Shown here: piece by piece, positions 6,953 to 13,594 of the stretch | How the letters are laid out: every line of letters begins with the position of its first letter | Numbering within the stretch: position 1 is the stretch's first letter | Assembly: GCA_044433415.1 (NCBI GenBank) | Contig: JAWXTP010000021.1 | Location: 1 to 32,146, forward strand | Origin: JAWXTP01 sp044433415 | GTDB lineage: Bacteria; Bacteroidota; Bacteroidia; Bacteroidales; Rikenellaceae | DNA length: 32,146 nucleotides | Direction of reading: 5' to 3' | Notes under the pieces: generated by a model | Seen by the model: only the letters and a program-made list of their open reading frames with translations | What the model was told of the DNA's origin: nothing | Database searches by the model: none | Program-made: the position numbers and the translations under genes

Positions 6953-7882
6953 ATGGATTCTACAAAAGTAGTAACGGAAATTGTTGATTCTACAAGTGTT
7001 GTAGGTAACACTATAAACCCTGCTGATGTTGTTGATTCAGCTATCGGAACATTGTTAGGAACTGGAACAGGAACAAGTACTCAGGTTCTTTGGGTTGAAT
7101 TTTTGTCAAAGCTACAAGATTTTGCAACAAAGGTGTTTTTCTCTATTTTAATTTACTTTGCAGCTAAGGCTATTATAAATTTTTTAGTGAAAAGTCTTAC
7201 TCTTATAATGGAAAAGCGTGATGTTGACGCTTCGGTAAGAGCTTTTTTAGCTAAATCAGTTAAGATTTCTTTAAAAGTAATTTCGTTTGTTGTAATTATA
7301 GGTATACTTGGAGTAGATACAACTTCTCTAATTGCAGTACTTGCCAGTGCTGGTTTCGCTATTGGTTTGGCATTACAGGGTTCTTTGCAAAATTTTGCAG
7401 GTGGTATTATCGTGCTGTTCCTTAAGCCTTTTACTCTAGGTGATGAAATAGAAACAGCAGCAGGTGGATATAGAGGTACTGTTAAAGAGATAGGTATTTT
7501 TACTACTACACTTATGACTTTTGATAATATAAGTATTATGATTCCTAATAGTGATTTATCTACTCAGACTCTTATTAACTATACTAAAGAGGATAAGAGA
7601 CGTGTTGATGAAGTTATAGGTATTGATTATGGTGATTCAGTAGATACAGCACGTGCTATTTTAATGGATATTATTAATGCTGATGCTAGGGTTCTTCACA
7701 GCGAAGGCGTTTCTATTATTGTCGCTGAGCTTTCTGATAGTTCTGTAAACTTAAAAGTTTTAGCTTGGACAAATAAAGCTAATTATTATGGTGTGAAAGC
7801 TGATTTAAGAGAAAAAGCACACGCGCAGTTTAAGGAGAAGGGTATTACGATCCCATTCCCTCAACTACAGATACATAGTTAA
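6953..7882 (+). CDS. MscS-family mechanosensitive channel
   Basis: An inner-membrane channel that opens under membrane tension to release solutes during osmotic downshock. At 309 residues it has the small-conductance MscS plan. A polar, Thr/Val-rich N-terminus (about 1-45) precedes TM1 (about 58-80) and TM2 (about 103-120). The pore helix TM3 (about 123-155) carries the Gly/Ala packing pattern, for example LASAGFAIGLALQGSLQNFA. Then come the beta domain (FTLGDEIE, IPNSDL) and the alpha/beta cytoplasmic C-terminus. The N-terminus repeats VDST twice, which is mildly unusual. The gene has its own promoter-like element and is not in an operon. It is followed by a 428-base hairpin-rich gap. Confidence 0.95.
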   Translation: MDSTKVVTEIVDSTSVVGNTINPADVVDSAIGTLLGTGTGTSTQVLWVEFLSKLQDFATKVFFSILIYFAAKAIINFLVKSLTLIMEKRDVDASVRAFLAKSVKISLKVISFVVIIGILGVDTTSLIAVLASAGFAIGLALQGSLQNFAGGIIVLFLKPFTLGDEIETAAGGYRGTVKEIGIFTTTLMTFDNISIMIPNSDLSTQTLINYTKEDKRRVDEVIGIDYGDSVDTARAILMDIINADARVLHSEGVSIIVAELSDSSVNLKVLAWTNKANYYGVKADLREKAHAQFKEKGITIPFPQLQIHS

Positions 7883-7926
7883 CCGGCAACTGACTTAGCT
7901 CATGCTTTTTCCAATAACAGCTCATC

Positions 7927-8003
7927 TTTGCGACCTTTTTTAAAATTTCAATGCTCACAACCCCCGAGGTTGCTCCGCTTAAAATTTCAAAAAACGCCGC
8001 AAA
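7927..8003. repeat. Nested hairpin with internal direct repeat
   Basis: Outer arms TTTGCGACCTTTTTT (7927-7941) and AAAAAACGCCGCAAA (7989-8003) are complementary except for two positions. Inside are two identical copies of TTAAAATTTCAA (7940-7951, 7979-7990) and a central CAACC/GGTTG stem (7958-7972). It could terminate mscS transcription or be part of a mobile or structural element with the palindrome that follows. Confidence 0.6.
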
Positions 8004-8013
8004 TCAAGGGAGG

Positions 8014-8162
8014 CTCTAATAGCTAGGCTTTAAACGATTTCGAATTTTAAAGCCTTAGGTTTTGATTTTATAAAATAAGCCATAGCGGTACCTATGGTGA
8101 ATTTTATAAAATTAAAAGATGAGGCTTTAAAATTTGGAAGCGTTAAAGCATAGCTGTTAGAG
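8014..8162. repeat. Long imperfect palindrome (about 150 bp)
   Basis: The two arms, about 70 bases each, are about 80% complementary by hand alignment. They meet at CCATAG-CGGTAC-CTATGG (8080-8097). Each arm has its own smaller palindrome: GGCTTTAAA with TTTAAAGCC in the left arm, and ATTTTATAAAAT in both. Alternative folds are thus possible. No frame, transposase or target duplication is visible. It could be a MITE-like element or a structured RNA. Confidence 0.75.
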
Positions 8163-8246
8163 ATTTCCTAGACCATTCTTGAAAAAAGAGAGACTTTGGT
8201 TTTTTGCCCTATGCAGGTTGAAATTAGTATTGCACAAAATGCGATT

Positions 8247-8294
8247 TTTGTTATTGTCCTACAAAAGTGTTATATTCGTCTTTTGTAGGACAAT
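8247..8294 (+). promoter_or_regulatory. lolD promoter inside a perfect 15-bp inverted repeat
   Basis: TTTG (8247-8250), a 20-base spacer and TATATTCG (8271-8278) fit the -33/-7 pattern with one mismatch. The -7 element lies in the 12-base gap between ATTGTCCTACAAAAG (8253-8267) and its exact reverse complement CTTTTGTAGGACAAT (8280-8294). This arrangement suggests an operator for a dimeric regulator. A start hairpin in the leader RNA is another reading. Confidence 0.6.
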
Positions 8295-8310
8295 TTTAAT
8301 ATAGATATAT

Positions 8311-8964
8311 ATGATTAAATGTACAGATATACATAAAAGTTACGGTGAGTTAGAGGTATTAAAAGGCGTAACTTTAGAAATAAAACCTAAAGAGGTAGTT
8401 TCTATTATAGGACCTAGTGGAGCAGGTAAAAGTACGTTGCTACATATACTAGGGACTCTAGGGACGGCAGATAGTGGGAGTATAGAAATTGCAGGGCGTA
8501 ATTTAAAATCTATGTCCTCAAATGAATTAGCTTCTTTCAGGAATAAGCATATAGGTTTTGTTTTTCAGTTTCACCATCTTTTAGCAGAGTTTAGTGCTTT
8601 AGAAAATGTGCTTATACCAGCAATGATAGCAGGTGCAGATACTAAGGCGGCAGAGAAAAAGGCTTTGGGGATTCTTGAAATCTTAGGAGTAGCTCAAAGA
8701 AGTACTCACAAACCTGCTGAACTTTCAGGAGGTGAAGCTCAAAGAGTTGCTATAGCGCGAGCATTGATGAATGACCCTGAGGTTTTGTTTGCAGATGAAC
8801 CTTCTGGTAATCTTGACAGCAAAACACGTGAGGAGTTGCATAAAACTTTCTTTGATTTGAGAGATAAACTAGGACTTACCATAGTTCTTGTAACTCATGA
8901 TACTCACCTTGCGGAAATGTCTGATAGGCAAATAGAAATTATTGACGGTAAAATAGTAATATAG
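8311..8964 (+). CDS. lolD: LolD-like ABC transporter ATPase
   Basis: A cytoplasmic ATP-hydrolysing subunit of the MacB/LolD class, which drives lipoprotein release or related envelope export. It is 217 residues long, typical of LolD. Walker A is GPSGAGKST (34-42), the signature is LSGGEAQR (from 138), and Walker B is VLFADEP (about 157-163), followed by the D-loop SGNLDS and the H-loop LVTHD. No LolC/LolE permease is adjacent, so the partner is encoded elsewhere; this is common in Bacteroidota. It starts an apparent operon with the DUF2400 gene, only 3 bases downstream. The lolD name rests on similarity of length and motifs, and MacB- or FtsE-type partners cannot be excluded. Confidence 0.8.
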   Translation: MIKCTDIHKSYGELEVLKGVTLEIKPKEVVSIIGPSGAGKSTLLHILGTLGTADSGSIEIAGRNLKSMSSNELASFRNKHIGFVFQFHHLLAEFSALENVLIPAMIAGADTKAAEKKALGILEILGVAQRSTHKPAELSGGEAQRVAIARALMNDPEVLFADEPSGNLDSKTREELHKTFFDLRDKLGLTIVLVTHDTHLAEMSDRQIEIIDGKIVI

Positions 8965-8967
8965 AAG

Positions 8968-9747
8968 ATGATGGTGAACGTGGAGATAAAAGAAAGTCTA
9001 GATGAGCTTGTGTTAAAATTTAACACTCCAGATTTTATAACTGACGATCCTATAAGTGTGCCTCACCTTTTTAGTGATAAAAACGATATAGAGATAGCTG
9101 GGTTTTTAGCTTCAACTATAGCTTGGGGTAATAGAAAGGCCATTGTTAAGAGTGCGCATAGAATGATGTCATTTATGGGTAATGAGCCTTATCGTTTTGT
9201 AATGGAGGCTAGTGATGATGAGATTTTAAATCTTGTTAACTATGTGCATAGAACCTTTAATGGAGGTGACTTTACATATTTTGTGATGGCTCTAAGGATG
9301 ATATATAAAGAGCATGGAGGTATAGGCGACTTTTTCGAAAAAAGTTATGCTGAGTCGGGTGATATGCGCGTTGTGTTAAATGATTTTTGGGAGTTGTTTT
9401 TTTCTATGGAACACCTTAAAAGGGTCGAGAAACATCTCTCGTCAATAGCTAAAGGTGCTGCATGTAAAAGGTTGAATATGTATATCCGTTGGATGGCTAG
9501 AAAGGACGATTTGGGAGTAGATTTTGGACTTTGGCAAACGATACCTATGAGCGCTTTATATCTTCCGTTGGATGTTCACACAGGAAATATGGGCAGAATG
9601 ATGGGGCTTTTGACAAGAAAACAGAACGACTGGAAAAGTGTTGAGCAAATTACAGCAGCATTAAGAGAATTTGATGCTAATGATCCTGTTAAATACGATT
9701 ACGCTCTGTTTGGTGCGGGGATTACAGGTATGTTTGTAACAGAGTAG
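8968..9747 (+). CDS. TIGR02757/DUF2400 family protein
   Basis: A 259-residue soluble protein of a conserved, functionally uncharacterised family common in Bacteroidota. Recognisable segments are IAWGNRKAIVKSAHRMM (about 50-66), LNMYIRWMARKDDLGVDFGLW (about 168-188) and LPLDVHTGNMGRMMGLL (about 197-213), with KYDYALFG near the C-terminus. The DVHTG segment resembles the VDTHV motif of helix-hairpin-helix-GPD DNA glycosylases such as Nth, where the Asp is catalytic. A DNA-repair role is therefore possible, but this is inference. Two Met codons open the frame; the first is kept because it follows lolD by 3 bases. It probably shares a transcript with lolD and trmN6. Confidence 0.85.
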   Translation: MMVNVEIKESLDELVLKFNTPDFITDDPISVPHLFSDKNDIEIAGFLASTIAWGNRKAIVKSAHRMMSFMGNEPYRFVMEASDDEILNLVNYVHRTFNGGDFTYFVMALRMIYKEHGGIGDFFEKSYAESGDMRVVLNDFWELFFSMEHLKRVEKHLSSIAKGAACKRLNMYIRWMARKDDLGVDFGLWQTIPMSALYLPLDVHTGNMGRMMGLLTRKQNDWKSVEQITAALREFDANDPVKYDYALFGAGITGMFVTE

Positions 9748-9764
9748 TTTTTTATTTAAAATTT

Positions 9765-10481
9765 ATGAATATAGATTTCTTTCAATTTAAGCAATTTCGA
9801 GTTTATCATAATAAGTGTGCTATGAAGGTTGGTACGGATGGCGTATTAATCGGGGCATGGGCTAATTGTGAGCAAAGAAAGCGTATGCTTGATGTTGGTG
9901 CAGGGACAGGTGTTATTTCATTGATGATAGCACAACGAAACCCTGATGTTATAATAGATGCTGTTGAGATAGATAAGGATGCAGCAGAGCAGATGACGGA
10001 TAATTTTGAAATTTCACAGTGGTCTAATCGCTTGAATGTGGCGAATGCAACCTTTCAGAATTTTGCTCATAGCAGTACAGTGACTTATGATTTAATAATT
10101 TCTAATCCGCCCTATTTTTTAAACTCATTGAAAAATATGGAGTTAAAGAAAACTGTAGCTCGTCATGCGGAGTTGTTACCTTATGAGGATTTAATAGAAG
10201 GTGTTATAAAACTTCTGTCCGAAGACGGCTTGTTTAGTGCAATTTTCCCTTATGAAGAAGCAAATTTATTTGTAGCCATGGCAGCTTTAAAGGGACTTTA
10301 CTGTGTGCGTAGGTTAGATGTGAGAGGTCGTTCACGAAAACCTGTGAAGCGTGTTTTGTTGGAGTTTTCAAAAAATAAGGTTGAACCAAATTTCGATGAA
10401 ATGATTATTGAAGAAGGCGAAAGACATAGTTATACTGAAAAATATAAAAATTTAACAAAAGATTTTTATCTTAAATTTTAA
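9765..10481 (+). CDS. trmN6: tRNA1(Val) adenine-N6-methyltransferase (TrmN6/YfiC)
   Basis: An SAM-dependent enzyme predicted to methylate N6 of A37 in tRNA1-Val. It is 238 residues long, matching the YfiC/TrmN6 group. It opens with FFQFKQFRVYHNKCAMKVGT, the family's conserved start, then DGVLIGAWA. The SAM-binding motif I is LDVGAGTGVISL (about 42-53). The amino-methyltransferase motif IV is NPPY (about 113-116). It follows the DUF2400 gene by 17 bases and is probably last in the lolD operon. Target assignment follows the family; a broader rRNA or tRNA specificity would be the alternative. Confidence 0.88.
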   Translation: MNIDFFQFKQFRVYHNKCAMKVGTDGVLIGAWANCEQRKRMLDVGAGTGVISLMIAQRNPDVIIDAVEIDKDAAEQMTDNFEISQWSNRLNVANATFQNFAHSSTVTYDLIISNPPYFLNSLKNMELKKTVARHAELLPYEDLIEGVIKLLSEDGLFSAIFPYEEANLFVAMAALKGLYCVRRLDVRGRSRKPVKRVLLEFSKNKVEPNFDEMIIEEGERHSYTEKYKNLTKDFYLKF

Positions 10482-10499
10482 TTTATAGTAAAAAATTGT

Positions 10500-10507
10500 T
10501 ATATTTG
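10500..10507 (+). promoter_or_regulatory. -7 element upstream of DUF4831 gene
   Basis: TATATTTG matches the Bacteroidota -7 consensus exactly. It lies 19 bases past the trmN6 stop and gives a leader of about 125 bases, including the 7-bp CATTAAT repeats. Confidence 0.5.
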
Positions 10508-10600
10508 CCCTTAATAAGCATGATTTATAGAGTGTTAAAATGCATTTATATAAATCTTCTTGACTGCTTGTTATGGTTCTACAAATGTCGATGTTATCGG

Positions 10601-10635
10601 CATTAATCATTAATCATTAATCATTAATCATTATT
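10601..10635 (+). repeat. CATTAAT 7-bp tandem repeat before a start codon
   Basis: Four perfect CATTAAT units (10601-10628) and one CATTATT end 5 bases before the DUF4831 start codon. A shorter, similar array (27224-27251) precedes another exported-protein gene, and the bases upstream of both arrays are also alike. Confidence 0.8.
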
Positions 10636-10640
10636 TATGT

Positions 10641-11606
10641 ATGAATAAAATTATTTTAAATCTTTTAGTTTTAGGGCTTACTGTTATTGTGCCTAGTGTA
10701 AGTATGGCGCAAATAAGTGGGAAAGTAGAAAAAGTAAATATACCTTATATTTTACCACAAACAGGAATCAAAGTTGTTCTTAAAGTAGCGCATGAAAAAA
10801 TAGAAAAAGGTCCTTATGCTAAGTATTCCCAACAATTTTTAGGTGTTGTAGCTCCTTTAAGTGACAGAGAGTCTTACACTATATTGTCGGGTTCACTGTC
10901 TACTTATACAGAAGGTGATGTTTCGAATATTTATGTAGTGTCAGATGCAACAGTTACATCTTTGGATGTTGAGGGAGAGGACATAAAAACTGAAAATGAA
11001 ACAAAAGAGTACTCAAAAACAGCACAAATTAATTTACCTTCATTTTCAGATTTAAGTATTAGTCCTATTGTAAGTGTGGATAAAGTCACTGTGTCAGAAA
11101 AAAGTGTCGATGAAATGGCGCGTGATGCGGCAAATACAATTTTTACTTTAAGAAAAAGACGTTTTGATTTGATTACAGGGGAAAGTTCAGAGAATGCTTT
11201 TGGAGCAGGTCTTGGAGCTGCTATTGACGAAATGAAACGTATAGAAGATGAATATCTTTCTCTTTTTGTAGGAAAGAAAACTACAATAATAAAGGATTAT
11301 ATTTTTGATGTGGTTCCTAAAGATGGAGAGGCTAATTATGTGGTGTGTAGATTTACAAAAAATATTGGTATTGTTGATGCTATGGATGTATCTGGAGAGC
11401 CAATATTGTTAGTTGTAACACCAGAAGGTAATGTGAAAGAAGAAACTGTAGATTATGGTAAAAAAGTAGTAAAAACTGTTGCTACACTTCGTGTTGCTGA
11501 TATGTCAACATGTAAGCTGTTCGATAACTCTCAGAGGTTGTTAGAAACTAGACGTTTGCCTGTACTTCAGTTTGGTGCTGCTATAGAAGTTGTATCTGTG
11601 AAATAA
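10641..11606 (+). CDS. Exported DUF4831 family protein
   Basis: A 321-residue protein of unknown function found in Bacteroidota. A signal peptide spans about residues 1-23 (hydrophobic LNLLVLGLTVIVPSVS, then MAQ). The segment EMARDAANTIFTLRKRRFDL (about 154-173) followed by TGE and a long acidic helix (DEMKRIEDEYLSLFVGK) is the part I recognise as DUF4831. The rest appears beta-rich. It lacks a lipobox and transmembrane segments after the signal, so it is probably periplasmic. It is transcribed alone, between the -7 element at 10500 and the terminator at 11627. The 7-bp repeat array close to the start codon could affect translation if its copy number varies. Confidence 0.78.
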   Translation: MNKIILNLLVLGLTVIVPSVSMAQISGKVEKVNIPYILPQTGIKVVLKVAHEKIEKGPYAKYSQQFLGVVAPLSDRESYTILSGSLSTYTEGDVSNIYVVSDATVTSLDVEGEDIKTENETKEYSKTAQINLPSFSDLSISPIVSVDKVTVSEKSVDEMARDAANTIFTLRKRRFDLITGESSENAFGAGLGAAIDEMKRIEDEYLSLFVGKKTTIIKDYIFDVVPKDGEANYVVCRFTKNIGIVDAMDVSGEPILLVVTPEGNVKEETVDYGKKVVKTVATLRVADMSTCKLFDNSQRLLETRRLPVLQFGAAIEVVSVK

Positions 11607-11626
11607 AAATTATGAAAAAAGCTATA

Positions 11627-11670
11627 AAAATATCATAATATTTTATCCACAGGATGTTATGATATTTTCT
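11627..11670 (+). terminator. Terminator after DUF4831 gene
   Basis: AAAATATCATAA (11627-11638) pairs perfectly with TTATGATATTTT (11657-11668). An inner ATCC/GGAT stem closes an ACA loop, and the T-rich 3' arm serves as the T run. The hairpin lies 20 bases past the stop codon. Confidence 0.65.
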
Positions 11671-11693
11671 ATGGCGTTTACATAATACCTTGA

Positions 11694-12551
11694 ATGAAAA
11701 ATTATAAAATTATGAAAGAGTTATATATAAACTTAGGAGGTGTTTTACATAATTTCTCTAGGAGTAGTATAATGAGTATCATAAATATAACTCCCGACTC
11801 TTTTTATGAAGGGTCGAGAGTTTTTTGTTTTGATACTATGGTCAAAAAAATTGAAGAAGATATTCAAAATGGAGCTTCAATTTTTGATGTGGGAGGATAT
11901 TCTTCACGTCCTAATGGAGTTGATGTTCCTGTTGAGGAGGAAATTAAAAGAGTGTGTAGTGCTATAGAAGTTATTAAAAAAAAGTTTCCTGATTTGGTTT
12001 TATCTGTAGATACTTTTCGCTCAGAGGTAATAAAAGAGGTTTATAAAAGTTTTGGGTCTGTAATTGTGAATGATATAACCGCTGGAGAGTTAGATGATAA
12101 GATTATAGATGTGACAGCGCAATATAATTTACCTTATATCGCAATGAATATGAGGGGAACACCTCAAACTATGCAAAATTTTTGTAACTATGATGATGTA
12201 GTTCGTGATATTATTCGTTACTTTGTAAAGCGATGTGACTTTCTTAGAAGTAGAGGTGTTGAGCAACTGATATTGGATCCAGGTTTTGGCTTTTCGAAAG
12301 ATGTAAAACAAAATTTTGAATTATTAAATAGGTTCGAAGAGTTTCATGTTTTTGAGCTTCCGTTGCTGGTTGGCATTTCGCGAAAATCAATGATATATAA
12401 AACCTTAGATTGTACACCCGAAGAATCATTAATTGGTACTTCTGCGTTAAATTGGCACTTGCTAACAAAAGGAGCTAATATACTAAGAGTACACGATGTG
12501 AAGGCTGCTAGTGATGTGGTAAAGCTATATGAAGCTATGACTAGTTTGTAA
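11694..12551 (+). CDS. folP: Dihydropteroate synthase
   Basis: Condenses p-aminobenzoate with dihydropterin pyrophosphate in folate synthesis; it is the sulfonamide target. The 285-residue chain has the TIM-barrel motifs INITPDSFYEGSR (about 27-39), DVGGYSSRP (about 64-72), LSVDTFRS, NDITAG, LDPGFGFSKDVKQN, VGISRKSMI and a terminal LRVHDVKAA. These cover both the pterin site and the flexible substrate loops. A second in-frame ATG at 11712 gives a product 6 residues shorter and is an equally plausible start. It is 19 bases ahead of dacA, an arrangement common in Bacteroidota, and the pair ends at the hairpin at 13356. Confidence 0.96.
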   Translation: MKNYKIMKELYINLGGVLHNFSRSSIMSIINITPDSFYEGSRVFCFDTMVKKIEEDIQNGASIFDVGGYSSRPNGVDVPVEEEIKRVCSAIEVIKKKFPDLVLSVDTFRSEVIKEVYKSFGSVIVNDITAGELDDKIIDVTAQYNLPYIAMNMRGTPQTMQNFCNYDDVVRDIIRYFVKRCDFLRSRGVEQLILDPGFGFSKDVKQNFELLNRFEEFHVFELPLLVGISRKSMIYKTLDCTPEESLIGTSALNWHLLTKGANILRVHDVKAASDVVKLYEAMTSL

Positions 12552-12570
12552 TTTATTAAAGTTTAGTGTT

Positions 12571-13335
12571 ATGAATATTCTTAATTTTGGTATACTTGAT
12601 GTTTTAGATGTAATCCTTGTAGCAACTATTATTTATCAACTTTATAAACTGGTACGAGGAACTAGTGTGATGTCTATTTTTATAGGTATCTCCTGCTTGT
12701 ATTTGCTATGGATAGTTGTGACGGCATTAAACATGGAGCTTATGTCGCTAATCATGGGACAGGTTGTCGGTGTTGGTGTTATAGCTCTTATCATTGTGTT
12801 TCAACAAGAAATACGACGCTTCTTGTTGTATATGGGAAATAAATATTTCTCAAAATTAAGTAAGTCATTATCTAACACAATTTCTTCAAATACAGACTCT
12901 ACTTATATCGACGATATTGTTACAGCATGCGAAAGTATGGCTAAAACTCAAACTGGAGCTTTGATAGTTTTTGCAAGACTTAATAGCCTAAATCTTATAC
13001 AAGAAACGGGTGATGTTATTGATGCTAAAATTTCATCACGATTAATAGAAACTATATTTTATAAAAATTGTCCTTTACACGATGGCGCTATGATAGTACA
13101 AAATGGACGTATAATATCTGCGCGTTGTGTTCTTCCAAGTACGGAGCGTTTAGATATACCTGCTGCACTAGGTATGAGACACAAGGCAGCTATAGGTATC
13201 TCAGAGCAGACCGATGCTCTTGTTGTTGTTGTTTCAGAGCAGACAGGTATAGTCTCTTATATTGAGACAGGACAGATTTATAGGGGCATGACTTCAGTGC
13301 AGTTGAAAGAAAGACTGGTTAAAAGTCTAAGCTAG
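12571..13335 (+). CDS. dacA: Diadenylate cyclase (CdaA/DacA type)
   Basis: Makes cyclic di-AMP from two ATP; this second messenger governs potassium, osmotic and cell-wall balance. It is 254 residues, close to the usual size of CdaA. Three hydrophobic segments occupy about residues 5-80 (ILDVILVATIIYQLYKL, the segment ending LLWIVVTALNM, and VVGVGVIALIIVFQQ). The cytoplasmic DAC domain follows, with HDGAMIV (about 170-176) and GMRHKAAIG (about 204-212), the two catalytic motifs. It sits in an operon with folP. The MscS channel and envelope hydrolases in the window fit a cell with c-di-AMP signalling, though no direct link is shown. Confidence 0.95.
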   Translation: MNILNFGILDVLDVILVATIIYQLYKLVRGTSVMSIFIGISCLYLLWIVVTALNMELMSLIMGQVVGVGVIALIIVFQQEIRRFLLYMGNKYFSKLSKSLSNTISSNTDSTYIDDIVTACESMAKTQTGALIVFARLNSLNLIQETGDVIDAKISSRLIETIFYKNCPLHDGAMIVQNGRIISARCVLPSTERLDIPAALGMRHKAAIGISEQTDALVVVVSEQTGIVSYIETGQIYRGMTSVQLKERLVKSLS

Positions 13336-13355
13336 GTATTATATACATATTGAAT

Positions 13356-13395
13356 AAGTAGGGTAAAATACACCAATAATTATTTTACCCTACTT
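13356..13395 (+). terminator. dacA terminator built from IS-end-like arms
   Basis: AAGTAGGGTAAAATA (13356-13370) is an exact inverted copy of TATTTTACCCTACTT (13381-13395), with a 10-base loop. The loop, the right arm and the bases after it (about 31 in all) recur exactly at 22092-22122 inside the aroQ-upstream element. A mobile-element fragment may thus act as the folP-dacA terminator. Confidence 0.7.
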
Positions 13396-13471
13396 AAGTA
13401 TAAATTTGTATTAAATTTATCTTAAATTGTAAATAAATGTAATTTTAGGTACGTTGTTAGAAAAAAATACT

Positions 13472-13479
13472 TATCTTTG
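13472..13479 (+). promoter_or_regulatory. nifJ promoter (-7 element)
   Basis: TATCTTTG is a perfect TAnnTTTG. A TTG at 13454-13456 is closer than the usual spacing. The leader of about 110 bases holds a stem, AATGGTTAG (13522-13530) with CTAATCATT (13548-13556), which could stabilise the message. Confidence 0.55.
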
Positions 13480-13594
13480 CTAAACGAACACTCGTGCTTT
13501 TTTGTGAGAGCCGAGATGTTTAATGGTTAGTGTCACGATTTATGTAGCTAATCATTTAATTTACGCTATTATTCTATAGTTAACTTATATTGAA

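Larger units (their letters stand above)
7883..8310. other. Gene-free, hairpin-rich stretch
   Basis: No coding frame was found between mscS and the lolD-like gene. The stretch holds a hairpin at 7927-8003, a long imperfect palindrome at 8014-8162, and a perfect 15-base inverted repeat around a promoter at 8247-8294. These are listed separately. Base composition is mixed: some parts, such as CCCCCGAGG, are richer in GC than the intergenic norm here. Confidence 0.7.
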
